Source: VXNE01 sp964518405
Lineage (GTDB): Bacteria > Pseudomonadota > Gammaproteobacteria > Pseudomonadales > Azotimanducaceae
NCBI GenBank assembly: GCA_964518405.1
Contig: CAZFGB010000058.1
Coordinates: forward strand, 1 to 8,618
Direction of reading: 5' to 3'
Length of the DNA stretch: 8,618 nucleotides
The position numbers and the translations under genes are program-made. Below, one piece after another: positions 6,416 through 8,618 of this stretch. How positions within the stretch are numbered: position 1 is the stretch's first letter; each line of letters starts with the position of its first letter. Under the pieces are notes generated by a model. The model made no database searches. It saw nothing but the letters and a program-made list of their open reading frames with translations, and was not told the origin of the DNA.

Positions 6416-7585
6416 TCCAAGCATGGTCAGCATGCACGACGTGTCGCCCGCCTCGCGCTCGCAATCGCTGCCCTGCAGGCTAGCCCGGCTACGCTCGAAG
6501 ATGCGCTGCGTTTGTATCCGACCCTTGAGGAGAGCAAGGCCATGGCCGTGTCGTTCTCCGACGAACCCATGGCTTTCAGCACCGGCGGACAAGCTTCCGA
6601 CGTCGACGCCACGATGTCCGCACTCGAAGCCTGCGAGCGCGAGCGCCTGTCCTTCGGGTCGGATCGGCCATGCGAGATAGTTCGACTCAACGACGCGCTC
6701 GCCTCCAGTTCCGTCGACATCAAGGCGGGCGTCGAGGGCGGGCGTCCACTGTTCATGTGGCGCTACGAAAACGGATCGACGCGGCTGCACCTCGTGGGCT
6801 CCGTCCATGTGCTGAAGGCTGCCCTCCACCCTATTCCGAAACGGATTGAAACGGCGTTCCGGGACGCGGAGCACGTCGTAGTGGAAGTCGACGTCATGAA
6901 TGCCGACCCCGCCGAGGTAGCCAGGACCTTTGCCAAGTTCGCCCTCCTCCCCGACGGCGCACGAATCGAGGACGTCCTGAGCCCCGCCCAACGCGATCTC
7001 CTGAGCGACGAATTGCGTCTGTTGGGTATTGGCATCGAAGCGGTCGCACAGGTCAAGCCCCTGTTTCTCGCCACGCAACTCAGCGTGGCCCGCCTGGCGA
7101 CTTTCGGCTATCTGCCGAACTATGGCCTCGAAGCGCACTTCCTTTCTCGACTGGGCGACAGAACCCTGCACGAACTGGAGACCATCGAACAGCAACTTGC
7201 CCTGCTGGCAAGCCCGTCGATGGAGGATCAGGTCGAGATGCTGGCGAACACCCTGGACGACATGGCCGAAATCGAGCCGATCATCGCGCAAATGGTGCGC
7301 GCCTGGTTTCTCGGCGACGACGGGGAACTGTTGCGTTTGTTCGAGCATTACACGGCCGGGTCCGATGCGGACCGAAGGTTGCTGGAATCGCTCATCTACG
7401 AGAGGAACGTGACTCTGTCGGCGGGCATCAAGGATATTCTGGCGAAGCCGGGCACCTGGTTCGTCATAGTGGGTGCGGGGCATCTGCCCGGGCCCCGGGG
7501 TATCGTGGCGCTTCTGGAGGCCCAGGGAATCCAGGGTCATCGGGTGATGTCGAAAGGCGTCACGTCCCGGAAAGAGGGGCCATAG
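6371..7585 (+). CDS. TraB/GumN (TIKI-like) family protein, predicted metalloprotease
   Basis: This 404-residue protein carries both GX2H motifs of the TIKI/TraB/PrgY superfamily: GSVH (residues 143-146, in LHLVGSVHVLKA) and GAGH (368-371, in VIVGAGHLPGPRG). It also has the family-typical acidic strand VVVEVDV (Glu172), YGLEAHFL (251-258) and YERN (343-346). The domain fills residues 126-395. Eukaryotic TIKI proteins are metal-dependent proteases; the function of bacterial TraB/GumN proteins is mostly unknown. The first 125 residues are not family sequence: a weak signal-like stretch (RRVARLALAIAALQASPA, 23-40), then a short segment with Cys88 and Cys101 (ALEACERER, PCEIVRLND). The start is uncertain: ATG 6371 has only GAGAA upstream and lies in very AT-rich DNA; the next in-frame candidates are TTG at codon 48 and ATG at codon 58, which would lose the signal-like stretch. 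The stop overlaps the next gene's GTG by one base. Confidence 0.85.
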   Translation: MILYFNRICTYFEDLSKHGQHARRVARLALAIAALQASPATLEDALRLYPTLEESKAMAVSFSDEPMAFSTGGQASDVDATMSALEACERERLSFGSDRPCEIVRLNDALASSSVDIKAGVEGGRPLFMWRYENGSTRLHLVGSVHVLKAALHPIPKRIETAFRDAEHVVVEVDVMNADPAEVARTFAKFALLPDGARIEDVLSPAQRDLLSDELRLLGIGIEAVAQVKPLFLATQLSVARLATFGYLPNYGLEAHFLSRLGDRTLHELETIEQQLALLASPSMEDQVEMLANTLDDMAEIEPIIAQMVRAWFLGDDGELLRLFEHYTAGSDADRRLLESLIYERNVTLSAGIKDILAKPGTWFVIVGAGHLPGPRGIVALLEAQGIQGHRVMSKGVTSRKEGP

Positions 7586-8277
7586 TGAATTCGAAACCAG
7601 GCAACGCGCCCGGCGATTCTCCCCATGCGGGAAAGTGCGGCGGGCGCCCGTTCTCCGCAATGCTGTGCGTCGCTTCGCTCCTCGGCGGCTGCGCGGTCAT
7701 GTCGGAATCGGAATGCCTGACCGCCGACTGGCATGCGGTGGGCGAGCGCGACGGACGCGACGGCAGGGCAATGGCGCACCTCGAGAAGTACTACGACGCG
7801 TGCGCGCAGTTTGGAATCTATCCCGACGACGACGCGTACCGTGAGGGGAGGGAACTGGGGCTGACGTACTACTGCACCGAGGACGGCGGCTACCGGGAGG
7901 GCCGTATAGGACAGGGTTACAGGGGTGTCTGTCCTGTCACCCTGGAGCCCTATTTCCTGGACGGGTACAACCTGGGGATTTCGGTGCGCCAGGCACTCGA
8001 GTCCGTTCATCGCGTCGACTACGGAATCGATTCGGCAAAAGAAGAAATCAAGCGCCTGGAAGAGCAGATCGAGGAACTGGAGTCGGACGGCGAGGAGTCA
8101 TCCAAGGCGGAAGACAGGGCGGTCGCCGACAGACTGAAGGACATGTACCGGGAACTCGGCGGACTGGAGGCGGAACTGGAAAGACTGCGGGACGAGAAAG
8201 TCTACGCCATCGTGGCGTACCGGCGCGCCGTCGACCTGGCGCGAAGCAGGGGATTCCACGAGCCCTACGAATATTGA
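7585..8277 (+). CDS. DUF2799-type lipoprotein with C-terminal coiled coil
   Basis: This 230-residue protein starts at GTG 7585, sharing one base with the TraB-like stop (TAGTG), with GAGG seven bases upstream. A hydrophobic stretch (FSAMLCVASLLGGC) ends in a lipobox L-G-G-C with Cys36 as the lipidation site, after an unusually long polar lead of about 22 residues. The mature part has the DUF2799 pattern: MSESECLTADW (39-49), then Tyr/Gly/Arg-rich repeats (AYREGRELG at 84-92, GYREGRIGQGY at 102-112, FLDGYNLG at 124-131) and four cysteines (44, 73, 97, 116) that could pair in the periplasm. Residues 148-205 are a charged heptad-like coiled coil (KEEIKRLEEQIEELE). DUF2799 has no established function. 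A periplasmic, membrane-anchored location is inferred. Translational coupling suggests it works with the TraB-like protein. Confidence 0.85.
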   Translation: MNSKPGNAPGDSPHAGKCGGRPFSAMLCVASLLGGCAVMSESECLTADWHAVGERDGRDGRAMAHLEKYYDACAQFGIYPDDDAYREGRELGLTYYCTEDGGYREGRIGQGYRGVCPVTLEPYFLDGYNLGISVRQALESVHRVDYGIDSAKEEIKRLEEQIEELESDGEESSKAEDRAVADRLKDMYRELGGLEAELERLRDEKVYAIVAYRRAVDLARSRGFHEPYEY

Positions 8278-8284
8278 GCGCGGC

Positions 8285-8290
8285 AAGGAG
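8285..8290 (+). promoter_or_regulatory. Ribosome binding site of the NIPSNAP gene
   Basis: AAGGAG lies six bases before ATG 8297, a near-consensus site. It sits just after the lipoprotein stop, so the gene can be translated independently of its neighbour. Confidence 0.8.
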
Positions 8291-8296
8291 CCGAAC

Positions 8297-8617
8297 ATGT
8301 TTTACGAACTTCGACAGTACACGATCGTCCCCGGCAAGATGGATGCCTGGTTGCGCGTGATGGAAGAGGAAATCCTTCCGTTCCAAGTCGCCTGCGGCAT
8401 GGTCATCACGGGCATCTTCCGGGGCGAGGAAGACGAGACGGTGTTCGTGTGGATGCGCCGTTTCGAGTCGGAGGCGGAGCGCGAGCGCCTGTACGCCAAG
8501 GTGTACGACAGCGACACCTGGAAGAACGAAATCGGGCCCCGAGTGTCCGGCTTGATCGAGCCCGGCGGAGTGCGGGTTCAACGCATCGTGCCAACGCCCC
8601 TCTCGGCTACACAATAA
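8297..8617 (+). CDS. NIPSNAP family protein
   Basis: This 106-residue protein is one complete NIPSNAP domain, a ferredoxin-like alpha/beta-barrel fold that usually dimerises. It opens with the family hallmark YELRQYTIVPGKMDAWL (residues 3-19) and continues with FVWMRRFES (50-58), ERERLYAKVYDSDTW (61-75) and a C-terminal strand VRVQRIVPT (92-100). Start ATG 8297 is preceded by AAGGAG with six bases between, and the TAA ends one base before the window edge, so the gene is complete. It follows the lipoprotein by 19 bases and is probably co-transcribed. No signal peptide is present, so it is cytosolic. Bacterial members have no single known function; some are small oxygenase-like or stress-response proteins. 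No catalytic role is inferred here. Confidence 0.93.
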   Translation: MFYELRQYTIVPGKMDAWLRVMEEEILPFQVACGMVITGIFRGEEDETVFVWMRRFESEAERERLYAKVYDSDTWKNEIGPRVSGLIEPGGVRVQRIVPTPLSATQ

Positions 8618-8618
8618 C

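Noticed and set aside
6377..7660. Long minus-strand open frame opposite the TraB-like gene (427 codons)
   Set aside because: It spans the boundary of two plus-strand genes with clear family motifs and has no family sequence of its own.

Overview
The window is GC-rich (roughly 60-65% by eye) bacterial chromosome, densely coding, with one divergent intergenic region. A lipoprotein of the DUF2799 type, a TraB/GumN-type protein and a stand-alone CinA N-terminal domain suggest a Gram-negative, probably pseudomonadotal, environmental bacterium. That placement is inference: there is no rRNA or other marker gene here. I see no tRNA, rRNA, CRISPR array, insertion sequence, phage gene or integration site.

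Layout. On the minus strand, bases 1-905 hold the N-terminal 301 codons of a TldD-type metallopeptidase, cut by the left edge. A 385-base divergent region (906-1290) follows, with a short tandem repeat and a GC-rich inverted repeat. All remaining genes are on the plus strand. The first block, 1291-6287, is tightly packed: a MoxR/magnesium-chelatase-like AAA+ ATPase, a large protein with a C-terminal von Willebrand A (VWA) domain, a crotonase-fold protein lacking both usual catalytic glutamates, and a CinA-type (COG1058) MoCF-fold protein. Gaps are 17, 32 and 7 bases, so one transcript is plausible. After an 83-base gap that ends in a very AT-rich stretch, a second block (6371-8617) holds a TraB/GumN (TIKI-like) predicted protease, a DUF2799 lipoprotein whose start overlaps the previous stop by one base, and a NIPSNAP-family protein.

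How they may work together. The AAA+/VWA pair is the best candidate for an under-studied system. It resembles the ATPase/VWA partnerships of magnesium chelatase I/D subunits and RavA-ViaA, but no chelatase H or CobN subunit is present, so metal insertion into a tetrapyrrole is not supported. I recognise it as a widespread, poorly characterised pair (Rv0958/Rv0959-type in mycobacteria, from memory), not as something wholly new. The TraB-like protein and the lipoprotein are probably co-translated and may act in the envelope. The crotonase, CinA and NIPSNAP genes look like ordinary housekeeping or accessory metabolism.
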